From positions 292,393 through 356,392 of the forward strand of contig NZ_SCMU01000003.1 in the NCBI RefSeq assembly GCF_005503695.1: a stretch of DNA of 64,000 nucleotides. The letters are read 5' to 3'. Origin of the DNA: Sphingopyxis sp. 2PD. GTDB taxonomy: Bacteria; Pseudomonadota; Alphaproteobacteria; Sphingomonadales; Sphingomonadaceae. The notes beneath the pieces were generated by a model that was not told the DNA's origin, searched no databases, and saw only the letters and a program-made list of their open reading frames with translations. Positions 1 to 9,319 of the stretch are shown here, piece after piece. Position numbers and translations under genes: made by a program. The stretch's first letter is position 1; the number at the start of each line of letters is the position of its first letter.

Positions 1-503
1 TGATATTCGCCCGATGACAGCGCCACTTCATTGCCCTGGCTATCGACCAGCACCCGTTCGACTTCGCGCAGCACCCAGTCGGCAAAGGCATAGCTGGTTC
101 CGCCGGGATCGAGCACGCGCCCGCCCTGCTGCGTCCGCCGCAGCACGGTGCGGATGCGCGCCACCAACTCGCGCGGGTTGAACGGTTTGACAACATAATC
201 GTCGGCGCCGATCTCCAGCCCGATGATCCGCTCGGTATCCTCGGCGCGCGCGGTCAGCAGTATAACGGGAATGGCGCTGTTCTCGCGTAGGTGGCGAGTC
301 AGCGACAGACCGTCCTCGCCGGGCATCATGATGTCGCTGACGACCAGGTCGATCGACTGGGCACGCAACACCGATCGTGCCTCGGCGGCGCTCGCAGCGG
401 CGGTCGCCGCAAAGCCTTGGGCGATCAGATATTCGGTCAGCGGCTCAAGGATCGACGGTTCGTCGTCGATCAGCAGGATGCGCGGGTTATGGTTGTCGGT
501 CAT
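1..503 (-). CDS. OmpR/PhoB-family response regulator, 3' end beyond the window
   Basis: The 167 visible residues form a complete receiver domain and the beginning of a winged-helix output domain, which is cut by the window edge. The acidic pocket is at D13/D14, the phospho-acceptor is D57 in VVSDIMMPGEDG, the switch threonine is T84 in LLTAR, and the conserved lysine is K107 in YVVKPFNPRE. This is the layout of OmpR/PhoB-type DNA-binding regulators driven by a histidine kinase. A kinase gene would be expected further left, outside the window. An EF-hand protein gene lies 153 bp upstream on the same strand. What signal it responds to cannot be read from the sequence. Confidence 0.93.
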   Translation of the reverse strand, partial: MTDNHNPRILLIDDEPSILEPLTEYLIAQGFAATAAASAAEARSVLRAQSIDLVVSDIMMPGEDGLSLTRHLRENSAIPVILLTARAEDTERIIGLEIGADDYVVKPFNPRELVARIRTVLRRTQQGGRVLDPGGTSYAFADWVLREVERVLVDSQGNEVALSSGEY

Positions 504-656
504 TGTCGATCCGCTGAAAACGCCAAAGTCGGAACGCTAGTTCGCCCACCGGTCGAACGACCGATGGGCGATAGCTGGCAGGGACCAGCCGCAAAGGCAA
601 TGCCGGGAGGGGGGAAGTAAGCCTGCCCGTCGCCGCCGATCCCTGCCAAATGCCAA

Positions 657-1262
657 TTAGCTGGCGGGAGCGGCGGGTGCCGCACGCTTGGCGCGCCATT
701 CGCTGCGCTGCGCCTTGCGTTCATCGGCGGTCACCTGGCCATCCTTGTTGGCGTCCGCCGCATCGAAGCGAGCCAGCGCGGCAACCTGGAATTCGGCTTG
801 GCTGATCGCCTTGTCGCCATTGGTGTCGGCCTTGGCCATCATGCCGCCGTGCATGGCATGGCGCGCGCCACGCTTGCCATGACCGCGCATGCCGTGACGT
901 TTGCCGTCGCCGGCTTCGCCAGCCTCGGCGCGTTTGGCGACGCGCTCTGCACGCTTGGCGGCCCGTTCGGCGTCCTGGTTGGTCCATTCGGCCTGGCTGA
1001 TGCTGCCATTACCGTCGGCGTCGAGGCTGGCGAATTTCTTGGCCTGCATCTCGGCGCGCTTCGCTGTCCGATCGGCAGCGTCGATCTTGCCGTCCTTGTT
1101 GTAATCCATCTTGGCGAACCGCTCGGCGGCATGCGCCTGCGCCTCTGCGCGCGATAGCGTGCCGTTACCGTCGGTGTCGGCCTTGGCGCCGCCGGGGGCA
1201 GCCAGAACGGGCGCAGCAATCAACGCGGCGCCCAGCGTCAAAAACGAAATCTTCTTGTACAT
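657..1262 (-). CDS. secreted EF-hand calcium-binding protein
   Basis: A 201-residue protein with an N-terminal signal peptide (MYKKISFLTLGAALIAAPVL, then AA). It has five EF-hand loops at about residues 29-40 (DTDGNGTLSRAE), 53-64, 81-92, 146-157 and 170-181 (DANKDGQVTADE), each with the D-x-[DN]-x-D/N-G pattern. A Lys/Arg/Ala-rich and His/Gly-rich linker (about 100-142) separates loops 3 and 4. It is probably a periplasmic calcium sensor or buffer. The longer reading frame upstream (to 1481) was rejected because the signal peptide starts at 1262. It is co-oriented with the response regulator at 1-503, and a tandem 10-bp repeat lies about 100 bp upstream, so calcium-linked regulation by that system is possible but inferred. 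Confidence 0.88.
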   Translation of the reverse strand: MYKKISFLTLGAALIAAPVLAAPGGAKADTDGNGTLSRAEAQAHAAERFAKMDYNKDGKIDAADRTAKRAEMQAKKFASLDADGNGSISQAEWTNQDAERAAKRAERVAKRAEAGEAGDGKRHGMRGHGKRGARHAMHGGMMAKADTNGDKAISQAEFQVAALARFDAADANKDGQVTADERKAQRSEWRAKRAAPAAPAS

Positions 1263-1360
1263 GGTACGAACTCCTTCAGGGGACCGATCCGGGGGATGAC
1301 CGGATCCCGATGAAGGCGTTGTAGGCGTCATTTGTCCCAGCCACTTGCCGGATCGGCGCA

Positions 1361-1380
1361 AAATTGTCGCAAATTGTCGC
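1361..1380 (-). promoter_or_regulatory. tandem decamer, possible response-regulator site
   Basis: The 10-bp word aaattgtcgc occurs twice in immediate tandem, about 100 bp upstream of the EF-hand gene start. OmpR-family regulators bind direct repeats with a 10-11 bp period, and such a regulator is encoded next door at 1-503. The match of spacing and neighbourhood is seen; the binding is inferred. Confidence 0.35.
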
Positions 1381-1490
1381 AGTTCGGCGGCGCCGTTCAT
1401 TTTCGCGCAAACCGCCGAAGCCTTGCGCGCAAAGTGTATGGGGGCGCGCACTACCCATGCGCGCACCCGTTCCAATACCAACAGCGTCGG

Positions 1491-1718
1491 TTACGGACTG
1501 ACCGGCGAATCCTCGTCATCGTCGGAAATCAGGACGATGGCGGTGATCCCGGCGAGCAAACCGACCAGACCGATGATCCAGCTCGAATCGCCTTCAAGAC
1601 TGCTTTCGCCAGCAACGTACGATGGCGCCCGCACACCGACCGCTGCGGATGCCGCGACCGGCGCCAATACGGCTGACGATGCCGCCAGCGCGATGACTAG
1701 CTTTTTGGCCATATGCAT
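1491..1718 (-). CDS. small membrane-anchored protein of unknown function
   Basis: A 75-residue protein starting MHMAKKLVIALAASS. It has an N-terminal hydrophobic segment that looks like a signal peptide (cleavage after ASA), a short linker, then a transmembrane helix (about IIGLVGLLAGITAIVLI) and an acidic tail SDDDEDSPVSP. The start at 1718 was chosen because GGAG lies 6 nt upstream; an ATG at 1730 would overlap that site and an ATG at 1712 is also possible. I do not recognise a named family. It is probably expressed alone, since the genes on both sides are separated by about 200 bp. Confidence 0.6.
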   Translation of the reverse strand: MHMAKKLVIALAASSAVLAPVAASAAVGVRAPSYVAGESSLEGDSSWIIGLVGLLAGITAIVLISDDDEDSPVSP

Positions 1719-1913
1719 TTCATTCTCCATCGATTGAGCAGAAGGGGGTGAACCCGATCAACGACCCGGCAGCGCCGATTGATCCCAACGGGGGCGGCGT
1801 TCGTCGCGTTAATCTGACGGGTCGGCGGGGCGGCGGCGGCACGGCGGGGTCGATCGGGGGTTGCTCGCCGCGCACGTCCGGGCTTATGCGGCGCCAAGAC
1901 AACAGGAGACATT

Positions 1914-2405
1914 ATGGCCGCATCGCTACCCCTTCGCCTGCTACTGACCGCCGCCAGCCTGGGCCTTTTCCTGCCCGCGGCGGTCGCCGCTGAGCCCACG
2001 CAAGGGACCGCCTGGCTCAACCGCCAGATGGCCGCGCTGTCCGAACGCAATGGTGCGGACGGTTGGCACGTCACCCCCAGCGGCCTCCGCTGGCGCCGCA
2101 TCGCGGGCGACGGCAGCGGCGCGCACCCCGCCCCCACCGACGTCGTCACGGTGCACTATGTCGGCACGCTCGCTGATGGACAGGAGTTCGACAGCTCGAT
2201 CAAGCGCGGCACGCCGACCAGCTTTCCGCTCAATCGCGTCATTCCAGGCTGGCAGGAAGGCGTGGGACTGATGGGCGTCGGTGACAAGGTCGAACTCGCG
2301 ATCCCCTACCAGCTCGCTTATGGGCCCGAAGGAAAAGGCCCGATCCCGGGCGCCGCGACCCTGCTGTTCACGGTCGAGTTGCTGGGCATTGAATCGGCGA
2401 AGTAA
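1914..2405 (+). CDS. FKBP-type peptidyl-prolyl cis-trans isomerase, exported
   Basis: A 163-residue protein with a signal peptide ending near AVAA-EP (residue 27) and one FKBP domain at about residues 73-160. The family landmarks are present: VTVHYVGTLADGQEFDSS (78-95, with Y82, F92 and D93), the VIPGW block (109-113, W113 at the pocket floor), AYGPEGKGPIP (135-145) and LLFTVELLGI at the end. It should assist proline-limited folding of envelope proteins. The start has a plausible AGGAGA site just upstream. It is monocistronic and is followed directly by tRNA-Gly on the opposite strand. Confidence 0.93.
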   Translation: MAASLPLRLLLTAASLGLFLPAAVAAEPTQGTAWLNRQMAALSERNGADGWHVTPSGLRWRRIAGDGSGAHPAPTDVVTVHYVGTLADGQEFDSSIKRGTPTSFPLNRVIPGWQEGVGLMGVGDKVELAIPYQLAYGPEGKGPIPGAATLLFTVELLGIESAK

Positions 2406-2417
2406 GAAAAGGAACAT

Positions 2418-2490
2418 GGAGCGGGTAGCGGGAATCGAACCCGCCTAGCTAGCTTGGAAGGCTAGAGCATTACCACTATGCTATACCCGC
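2418..2490 (-). tRNA. tRNA-Gly(TCC)
   Basis: Reading the minus strand gives a complete cloverleaf. The acceptor GCGGGTA pairs with TACCCGC, and the discriminator T is followed by an encoded CCA. The anticodon stem CTAGC/GCTAG encloses the loop CTTCCAA with anticodon TCC, and the T arm contains GGTTCGATTCC. The length is 73 nt including CCA. No integrase gene is adjacent. Confidence 0.95.
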
Positions 2491-2591
2491 TCACCCAAGG
2501 TCGGCGGCGATTGCCAGTTTGCCCCATCTTCGTCAAGCCCGGCGTCGTGCGCATCGTTGAGAACATCATGGCAACATGCTAAAGCTGCGCG

Positions 2592-3722
2592 GTGCACGAC
2601 GACGCGGACCTCAACCCCGGTGACGGCGCGGACGCCTCTGTTCGCAAGATCATCCATGTCGACATGGACGCCTTTTACGCGTCGGTCGAGCAGCGCGACG
2701 ATCCGGCACTGCGCGGGCAGCCGGTCGCGGTCGGCGGATCGTCGCGGCGCGGCGTCGTCGCGGCGGCAAGTTACGAGGCGCGCAAGTTCGGGGTGCGGTC
2801 AGCGATGCCGAGCATCACCGCGAAGCGCCAGTGCCCGGCGCTGATCTTTGTCCCGCCGCGGTTCGAGGTGTACCGCGACATCTCGAACCAGATCCGCGCG
2901 ATCTTTCGCGACTATGCCGACGAGGTCGAACCGCTGTCGCTCGACGAGGCCTATCTCGACGTCAGCGCCGACAAGATGGGTTTGGGCAGCGCAACCGCGA
3001 CCGCCAGGCTGATCCGCCGCCGTATCCGCGAGGAAACCGGCCTGACTGCGTCTGCCGGCGTTTCCTATAACAAGTTCATCGCCAAGCTGGCGTCCGACCA
3101 GAACAAGCCCAACGGACTGACCGTGATCCCGCCGGGCAAGGGCGCCGCGTTCGTCCAGACATTGTCGATCCGCCGTTTTCACGGCATCGGGCCGGTGACA
3201 GCGGCGAAGATGGAAGGGCTTGGGGTCTTTTCAGGCGCCGATCTCGCGGCAAAAGACCCGCTGTGGCTGGCCGAGAATTTCGGCAACAGCGCCGAATGGC
3301 TGTTCAACCTGGCGCGCGGTATCGACCATCGGCGGGTCAAATCGAACCGCCCGCTGAAGTCGCTGGGTGGCGAGCGCACCTTTTTCAACGACCTGATCAC
3401 CGATACCGAAATCCGCGAGGCACTGGCGCATGTCTGCATCGTCGTGTGGGACCGCGCCGCGAAGAGAGGCGCGCGCGGGCGGACGGTCACGCTGAAGCTG
3501 CGCTACGCCGATTTCCGGACGATCACTCGGGCGAAATCGGTGGCGGCGCCGATATTGGACGGCGCCGCGTTGCTGGCGGCGGGCGAAGCGATCCTGGCGC
3601 CGCTGCTACCGACCGAACAGGGCATACGCTTGCTGGGGCTGACGCTCAGCAAGTTCGAGGGCGAAGATGATGAGGATGAGGCCGAGACGGCGGGGCCGAC
3701 CGATCTGTTGAGTCTGATCTGA
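2592..3722 (+). CDS. dinB: DNA polymerase IV (Y-family translesion polymerase)
   Basis: A 376-residue Y-family polymerase. The first metal-binding motif is HVDMDAFYASVEQ (D24, D26, with F28-Y29 next to the steric gate). The second is PLSLDEAYLDVS (D118, E119). The thumb helix-hairpin-helix is around IRRFHGIGPVTAAKMEGLG, and the little-finger domain is about residues 245-355. It extends primers past damaged bases and is normally SOS-controlled, but I saw no clear LexA box. The start is a GTG with a weak ribosome site; no in-frame ATG lies between it and the KIIHVDMD motif. A classic QLxLF clamp peptide is not obvious at the C terminus (TDLLSLI). Confidence 0.95.
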   Translation: MHDDADLNPGDGADASVRKIIHVDMDAFYASVEQRDDPALRGQPVAVGGSSRRGVVAAASYEARKFGVRSAMPSITAKRQCPALIFVPPRFEVYRDISNQIRAIFRDYADEVEPLSLDEAYLDVSADKMGLGSATATARLIRRRIREETGLTASAGVSYNKFIAKLASDQNKPNGLTVIPPGKGAAFVQTLSIRRFHGIGPVTAAKMEGLGVFSGADLAAKDPLWLAENFGNSAEWLFNLARGIDHRRVKSNRPLKSLGGERTFFNDLITDTEIREALAHVCIVVWDRAAKRGARGRTVTLKLRYADFRTITRAKSVAAPILDGAALLAAGEAILAPLLPTEQGIRLLGLTLSKFEGEDDEDEAETAGPTDLLSLI

Positions 3723-3732
3723 CCGACACCGT

Positions 3733-3753
3733 CGCCCCCGCCTTCGCGGGGGC
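3733..3753. terminator. hairpin between convergent dinB and prfC
   Basis: A perfect GC hairpin, cgcccccgc-cttc-gcgggggca, sits in the 39 bp between two convergent genes. It has no long T tract. The same cgcccccgccttcgcggggg core recurs at 40005-40082, so it may be a dispersed repeat used as a bidirectional terminator. Confidence 0.5.
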
Positions 3754-3761
3754 AACGGACT

Positions 3762-5360
3762 CTATTCCGCCAACGCCCCTAATCGCCGTTCCTTGGTCGC
3801 GGTGAAGCGAATGTCGGGATTGCGCTGCGTGATATAGCCCACTTCCCAGCCGTCCTTCGCCATGAACACCGGCGCGCCGTCGCGATCGGTGGCGCTCGCA
3901 CCGCGATGTTCGGACTGGAACGCCTTGAGCTTGGCGGCGTCGTCGCTGGCGATCCAGCGCGCGGTTTCCCAAGGCGACTGCTCCAGTTTCGCCTCGACCT
4001 TATATTCCACGTCGAGGCGGCTGATCAGCACTTCGAGCTGCAACTGGCCGACCACCCCGACGATCATGTTCGATCCGATTTCGGGGTAGAAAACCTGGAT
4101 GATCCCCTCCTCCGCCATATCGTCGAGCGCCTTGCGGAGTTTCTTGGTCTGCGTCGGATCAACGAGCGCGACGCGGCGCAGCAGTTCGGGGGCGAAATTG
4201 GGCAGCCCTGTGATCGTGATGTCGGTGCGTTCGGACAGCGTATCGCCGACGCGGAGCGTGCCGTGGTTGGGAATGCCGATGATGTCACCGGGAAAGGCCT
4301 CCTCGGCCATTTCGCGGTCCTGCGCCAGGAACAGCATCGGGCGGCTGATCGCGATCGCCTTGCCCGTTCCGCCCTGCATCAGGCGCATCCCGCGTTCGAA
4401 CTTGCCCGAACAGAGGCGCATGAAGGCGATGCGATCGCGGTGCGCGGGGTTCATATTGGCCTGCACCTTGAACACGAAACCGGTCACCGCGCTGTCCGTT
4501 GGCTCGACCGGTGCCGGTTCGGCGGGCTGTGGCTGCGGCCCCGGGGCGTGGTTCGCCAGCGCCGCGAGCAGGTCGGCGACACCGAATTCCTTGAGCGCCG
4601 ACCCGAAATAGACCGGCGTCAGATCGCCATTCCGATACGCCGCCGCGTCGAACTCGGCATAGCAGGCCGATGCCAGCTCGGTTTCTTCCTTGAGGTGCGC
4701 GAGCGCGTCGGCGCTGATCTCGGCGGCCAGCGCCGGGTCATCCAGCCCCGTCACCTTGGCGCGGTGCCCTTCATACATGCGCGACGCATCGGCGCCCGGT
4801 TTCATGATCGCCGGGTCCACGAGATCGTAGATTCCTTCGAACTGCCCGCCCATCCCCGCGGGCCAGTTCATCGGGGTCACGTCGAGCGCCAGCCGGTCGG
4901 CAACCTCGTCGAGCAATTCGAACGGCGGCAGCCCTTCGCGGTCGACCTTGTTGATGAAGGTGATGATCGGCACCGAACGCAGGCGGCACACTTCGAACAG
5001 TTTCAGCGTCTGCGGCTCGATGCCCTTGGCGGCGTCGATCACCATCACCGCGCTGTCGACCGCGGTCAGGGTGCGATAGGTATCCTCGCTGAAATCCTCG
5101 TGCCCCGGCGTGTCGAGCAGGTTGAATACCAGCCCGGCATGTTCAAAGGTCATCACCGACGAGGTCACCGAAATCCCGCGCTGCTGCTCGATCTTCATCC
5201 AGTCGGAGCGCGCACGCCGCGCTTGCCCGCGTGCCTTGACCTCGCCGGCGATATGGATCGCGCCGCCCGCGACGAGCAATTTTTCGGTCAGCGTCGTCTT
5301 GCCCGCGTCGGGATGCGAGATGATGGCAAAGGTGCGGCGTTCGGGATGCTTCTGGGACAT
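3762..5360 (-). CDS. prfC: peptide chain release factor 3
   Basis: A 532-residue translational GTPase. The G domain carries the P-loop SHPDAGKTT (15-23), the switch region around QQRGISVTSSVMTF, the G3 motif DTPGHEDF (83-90) and NKVD (137-140). EF-Tu-like domain II and the RF3-specific C-terminal domain follow. The length matches RF3 (about 530) rather than EF-G. RF3 recycles RF1/RF2 from the ribosome after peptide release. It is convergent with dinB and starts 153 bp from the hppA stop, with that gene's terminator in between. Confidence 0.96.
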   Translation of the reverse strand: MSQKHPERRTFAIISHPDAGKTTLTEKLLVAGGAIHIAGEVKARGQARRARSDWMKIEQQRGISVTSSVMTFEHAGLVFNLLDTPGHEDFSEDTYRTLTAVDSAVMVIDAAKGIEPQTLKLFEVCRLRSVPIITFINKVDREGLPPFELLDEVADRLALDVTPMNWPAGMGGQFEGIYDLVDPAIMKPGADASRMYEGHRAKVTGLDDPALAAEISADALAHLKEETELASACYAEFDAAAYRNGDLTPVYFGSALKEFGVADLLAALANHAPGPQPQPAEPAPVEPTDSAVTGFVFKVQANMNPAHRDRIAFMRLCSGKFERGMRLMQGGTGKAIAISRPMLFLAQDREMAEEAFPGDIIGIPNHGTLRVGDTLSERTDITITGLPNFAPELLRRVALVDPTQTKKLRKALDDMAEEGIIQVFYPEIGSNMIVGVVGQLQLEVLISRLDVEYKVEAKLEQSPWETARWIASDDAAKLKAFQSEHRGASATDRDGAPVFMAKDGWEVGYITQRNPDIRFTATKERRLGALAE

Positions 5361-5452
5361 GGCGGGCGCCTAGCAGCGGCGCGGCAATGTGGAAAGGGGC
5401 TGGTGCAATGCAGCAATCTTGCCGTGTCCCGGATGGCGATCGCGTGACCACC

Positions 5453-5494
5453 AAAAAAAGCCCCGCCGGATCGCACCGACGGGGCCATTTTTTT
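5453..5494 (-). terminator. intrinsic terminator of hppA
   Basis: On the minus strand a GC-rich stem (GGCCCCGTCGG/CCGGCGGGGC) is followed directly by a run of seven T, 20 bp after the hppA stop codon. This is a textbook Rho-independent terminator. Confidence 0.85.
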
Positions 5495-5513
5495 CCCGTA
5501 AAGGCGGCCCGGC

Positions 5514-7631
5514 CTACGCCGCGCCGTGCGCCAGCGCCGCGAGAAGCAGGATCGCCACGATATTGGTGATCTTAATCATCGGGTTGACCGCCGGACCTGC
5601 GGTGTCCTTGTACGGATCGCCGACGGTGTCGCCAGTGACGGCAGCCTTATGGGCTTCGCTGCCCTTGCCGCCGTGGTTGCCGTCCTCGATATATTTCTTC
5701 GCATTGTCCCATGCGCCGCCGCCCGAGGTCATCGAGATGGCGACGAACAGCCCGCCAACGATCACGCCGAGCAGGAGTGCGCCAAGCGCTTCGAGCGCCG
5801 CAGCCGGTCCGGCGACAGCGCGGATCACGAAGAACACGACGATCGGCGCGAGCACCGGCAGCAACGACGGGATGATCATTTCCTTGATCGCCGCCTTGGT
5901 CACCAGATCGACGGTGCGTGCATAGTCGGGCTTCGATTCATAGGTCATGATGCCGGGGTTGTTCTTGAACTGGTCGCGAACATCCTTGACGACTTCACCC
6001 GCCGCGCGGCCGACCGCGGTCATGCCCATCGCCCCGAACAGATAGGGCAACAGCGCGCCGAGCAACAGCCCGACGATGACATAGGGCGATGACAGCGAGA
6101 AGGTCAGCGGTTCGGTCAGCCCCAGCGCCGCTGAATATTCGGTGATGTCGGCGGTATAGGTGCCGAACAGCACCAGCGCCGCAAGACCCGCCGAACCGAT
6201 GGCATAGCCCTTGGTCACCGCCTTGGTCGTGTTGCCCACCGCGTCGAGCAAGTCGGTCTTTTCACGCACGCTGTCGGCAAGGCCCGCCATTTCGGCAATG
6301 CCGCCTGCATTGTCGGTGACCGGGCCATAGGCGTCGAGCGCGACGACCATGCCGGCCAGCGCCAGCATCGCGGTCGCGGCAAACGCAATGCCGATCAGCC
6401 CCGCCAGCATATAGGCGATGATGATCCCCGCGCAGATCACCAGCGTGGGCAGCGCGGTCGATTCGAGGCTGATCGCCAGCCCTTGAATGACGTTGGTGCC
6501 ATGACCGGTTTCCGATGCCTTGGCGATCGAGCGCACCGGCCGATAGTTGGTGCCGGTGTAATATTCGGTGATCCAGATGATCAGCCCGGTGATGATCAGG
6601 CCGAGCAGCGAGCAATAGAACAGCGAACGACCGTTGAAATCGGTCCCGGGGATCAGCGCTTCCATGCTGCCCAGCGCATATTGGGTCGAGAACCAGATCG
6701 CCGGGATCGACAGGATCGCGGTGACGAGAAAGCCCTTGTACATCGCACCCATGACATTCGTCCCGTTACCGAGACGGACGAAGTACGTCCCGATGATCGA
6801 GGTGATGATGCAGACGCCGCCCATCAGCAGCGGCAGGCTCATCAACGGCACGAGCATGTCGCCCGCACCCTTCAACAGCAGCGCCATCAGCACCATGGTG
6901 GCACCGACGGTGACGACATAGGTTTCGAACAAATCGGCGGCCATACCGGCGCAATCGCCTACATTGTCACCGACGTTGTCGGCGATCACCGCCGGGTTGC
7001 GCGGATCATCCTCGGGGATCCCAGCCTCGACCTTGCCGACCAGGTCGGCGCCGACGTCGGCAGCCTTGGTGAAGATACCGCCGCCCAGACGCGCGAAGAT
7101 CGAGATCAGCGAAGCACCGAAGGCCAGCGCGACGAGCGCGTCGACGACCGTGCGATCCTCACCGCCAACGGTATAACCGCCGGGGCCAATCAGATACCAG
7201 AAGAAGACCGAGATCGCGAGGAGCGCGAGGCCCGCCACCAGCAGGCCGGTGATCGCACCGGCGCGGAACGCCATGGTCAGACCCGCCTGCAATCCGGTCT
7301 GCGCAGCGGCTGCGGTGCGGACGTTCGCTTTCACCGAAATGTTCATGCCGATATATCCGGCAACCCCCGACAGGACGGCGCCGATGACGAAGCCCGTCGC
7401 CGAAATCGCGCCGAGGAACATCCCAACGAGCACGGCGACGACGACGCCAACGATGGCGATGGTACGATATTGGCGGCCCAGATAGGCTTTGGCGCCTTCC
7501 TGAATGGCGCCAGCAATTTCCTGCATCTTTTCATTACCCGCCGAGGCGCTGAGCACCTGCCGCGAGGTAATGAAGCCATAGAGCACGGCGACAAGGCCGC
7601 ACGCTATCGCGATCATAACCGGATCAATCAT
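5514..7631 (-). CDS. hppA: K+-independent proton-pumping inorganic pyrophosphatase
   Basis: A 705-residue membrane protein with about 16 hydrophobic helices, the size of membrane H+-PPases. It couples PPi hydrolysis to proton export across the inner membrane. The substrate-binding block is visible as [25 protein letters not shown], followed by [12 protein letters not shown]. In the K+-sensing helix the sequence reads [10 protein letters not shown]: lysine at the position called 460 and threonine at 463, the combination known for K+-independent pumps. The start at 7631 has GGAAGG six bases upstream; the longer open frame to 7844 has no support. It is the last gene of the hisG-to-hppA minus-strand run and is followed by its own terminator. 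Confidence 0.96.
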   Translation of the reverse strand: MIDPVMIAIACGLVAVLYGFITSRQVLSASAGNEKMQEIAGAIQEGAKAYLGRQYRTIAIVGVVVAVLVGMFLGAISATGFVIGAVLSGVAGYIGMNISVKANVRTAAAAQTGLQAGLTMAFRAGAITGLLVAGLALLAISVFFWYLIGPGGYTVGGEDRTVVDALVALAFGASLISIFARLGGGIFTKAADVGADLVGKVEAGIPEDDPRNPAVIADNVGDNVGDCAGMAADLFETYVVTVGATMVLMALLLKGAGDMLVPLMSLPLLMGGVCIITSIIGTYFVRLGNGTNVMGAMYKGFLVTAILSIPAIWFSTQYALGSMEALIPGTDFNGRSLFYCSLLGLIITGLIIWITEYYTGTNYRPVRSIAKASETGHGTNVIQGLAISLESTALPTLVICAGIIIAYMLAGLIGIAFAATAMLALAGMVVALDAYGPVTDNAGGIAEMAGLADSVREKTDLLDAVGNTTKAVTKGYAIGSAGLAALVLFGTYTADITEYSAALGLTEPLTFSLSSPYVIVGLLLGALLPYLFGAMGMTAVGRAAGEVVKDVRDQFKNNPGIMTYESKPDYARTVDLVTKAAIKEMIIPSLLPVLAPIVVFFVIRAVAGPAAALEALGALLLGVIVGGLFVAISMTSGGGAWDNAKKYIEDGNHGGKGSEAHKAAVTGDTVGDPYKDTAGPAVNPMIKITNIVAILLLAALAHGAA

Positions 7632-7809
7632 GAATTTCCTTCCCCATTGAACGGGGCGGACCCAGTGAACAGTCGAGCACGTCCGACTTATGATTGCCGG
7701 TTCGCCCTCTCCCCTGATGCGACCGCCCCAATATTTGGACGCCGCGTTATGGGAATAAAGAAAGCCTAGGGCAAGCCCGGTTTTTCGGCACTTTTGTAAC
7801 GGTTTCGCG

Positions 7810-8739
7810 TCAATGTGTGAAACCGAGACGCTCGGGCAGCGCAATGCGTTGGGCGCGGTGCGTCAGCAGCAGCCCCTCGCCCACCCCGGCATGGCCGATC
7901 GGCGTCGCCGCGATATTCAACGCAGCCGCAATCTCGCGGATCGCGCCTGCCGCCGCTGGATCGGCGGCGAACAGCAATTGATAATCGTCGCCGGCGCTCG
8001 CCGCCGCCAGCCGGGTATCGACGACATCGGGGCGCACTGCGAGCAAGGCCGCAGACAGCGGCACCGCCTCCAGCATCAGCACCAGTTCGCACCCGCTGGC
8101 GGTCGCCATCCGCTCGGCGTCGATCAGCAGCCCGTCGGAAACATCCATCATCGCATGCACGTGGGGCGCCACCGCCTGCCCGAAGGTCAACTGCGGCTGC
8201 GGGCGGCGATAGGCGGCAAGGCAGGTCTCGTTCGCTTCCTCGTGACCGAGGCGCATCGCAAGGCCTAGCCCGGCATTGCCGATCGATCCGGTCACCCACA
8301 GCTGATCGCCCGGCCGCGCCCCCGACCGCGACGGCGCCCCGCCCGGCGGCGCTCGGCCAATCGCGGTCAGCCCGAAACTGCGCGGCGCCCCCGCGGGCGC
8401 GCGCACGGTATCGCCGCCGAGCAGAATGACGCCAAAGCGGCGAAGCGCCAGATCGAGCCCTTCCACGAACGCCGCATCCCATTCCGCGTCGCCCAGGCTA
8501 TAACCAACGAGCACGCCAACCGGCGCGGCGCCTTTCGCGGCGAGATCCGACAGGTTCACCGCGACAAGCTTCCACGCGACATCCTGCGGCGTGTCGTCAG
8601 GCAGGAAATGCACGCCCTCGACGATCATGTCGTGGGTGAGGACCAGCCCTTCCCATTCGGCGGCATCGTCGGTCAGGCCGCGCGCGGCGGGGTCAGCGGC
8701 GATAGCACGCAGACGGGCGATGAAATCGGTTTCGGACAT
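7810..8739 (-). CDS. thiL: thiamine-monophosphate kinase
   Basis: A 309-residue protein of the PurM/ThiL superfamily. It phosphorylates thiamine monophosphate to thiamine diphosphate, the last step of cofactor synthesis. Visible landmarks are [12 protein letters not shown] near the N terminus, [16 protein letters not shown] (metal-binding [10 protein letters not shown]), [12 protein letters not shown] and [18 protein letters not shown]. The start [10 protein letters not shown] at 8739 follows GAGGG; an upstream ATG adds eight unrelated residues. The gene follows nusB on the same strand, separated by a 73-bp palindromic repeat. Confidence 0.95.
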   Translation of the reverse strand: MSETDFIARLRAIAADPAARGLTDDAAEWEGLVLTHDMIVEGVHFLPDDTPQDVAWKLVAVNLSDLAAKGAAPVGVLVGYSLGDAEWDAAFVEGLDLALRRFGVILLGGDTVRAPAGAPRSFGLTAIGRAPPGGAPSRSGARPGDQLWVTGSIGNAGLGLAMRLGHEEANETCLAAYRRPQPQLTFGQAVAPHVHAMMDVSDGLLIDAERMATASGCELVLMLEAVPLSAALLAVRPDVVDTRLAAASAGDDYQLLFAADPAAAGAIREIAAALNIAATPIGHAGVGEGLLLTHRAQRIALPERLGFTH

Positions 8740-8778
8740 GCGACACCCTCTCACCCAGAACAATGTGCCCTAATTCCG

Positions 8779-8851
8779 TTCGTGTCGAGCGAAGTCGAGA
8801 CACGCTTGGGACGGGCTACGGTCTGCGTATCTCGACTTCGCTCGACACGAA
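8779..8851. repeat. intergenic inverted repeat, TTCGTGTCGAG class
   Basis: Two 22-bp arms (8779-8800 and 8830-8851) are perfect reverse complements beginning ttcgtgtcgagcgaagtcga. Each arm contains its own small palindrome, and they are separated by 29 bp. A second copy with the same arms lies at 59997-60070. It sits between nusB and thiL and could act as a transcript-end hairpin. Confidence 0.85.
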
Positions 8852-8857
8852 AGGAGC

Positions 8858-9310
8858 TTAGCTATTCTTCCGCGCGTCCTTACCGATCGCGTCGAGCAGG
8901 CCATTCGCAAACCCCGCTTCGCGCGCATCGAAAAACGCCTTGGCGACATCGACATACTCGCTGACGACCGCGCCGACCGGCACGTCGCCGCGCGCGATCA
9001 GTTCATAGGCCCCGGCGCGCAGGATCGCCTTCATCGTGCGGTCGAGCCGCTCCATCGACCAGCCGCTGGCCAGCCGCGCGACGATCGCCGCATCAATCTC
9101 GTCGGCGCGCGCCAGCGTGCCTTTCACGATATCGTCGAAAAAGGCGACGTCGGCGTCCGCATATTCGGCGTCCTCGATCGTCGCGCCGATCCGGTGCTGG
9201 TGAAATTCATGGATCAGCTTGGCAACGGGCGTCGCCTCCATCTCATGCTGATAAAGCGCCTGGACGGCGGCGAGGCGGGCGGCGGAGCGGGATTGGGCGC
9301 GTTGGTTCAT
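8858..9310 (-). CDS. nusB: transcription antitermination factor NusB
   Basis: A 150-residue all-helical NusB: RSAARLAAVQALYQHEMEATP at the N terminus is the family signature, and the C-terminal part contains LDRTMKAILRAGAYEL and VSEYVDVAKAFFD. With NusE it binds boxA RNA to prevent early termination in rRNA operons. The start lies 9 bp after the hisD stop, so it is probably cotranscribed with hisG-hisD; thiL follows. Confidence 0.95.
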   Translation of the reverse strand: MNQRAQSRSAARLAAVQALYQHEMEATPVAKLIHEFHQHRIGATIEDAEYADADVAFFDDIVKGTLARADEIDAAIVARLASGWSMERLDRTMKAILRAGAYELIARGDVPVGAVVSEYVDVAKAFFDAREAGFANGLLDAIGKDARKNS

Positions 9311-9319
9311 GGTTCTTTT

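Noticed and set aside
3906..5447. 513-codon plus-strand open frame
   Set aside because: Complementary strand of prfC; His/Gln/Arg-rich, no motif.
6483..7769. 428-codon plus-strand open frame
   Set aside because: Antisense to hppA, Asp/Arg/Gln-rich mirror of membrane-helix codons.
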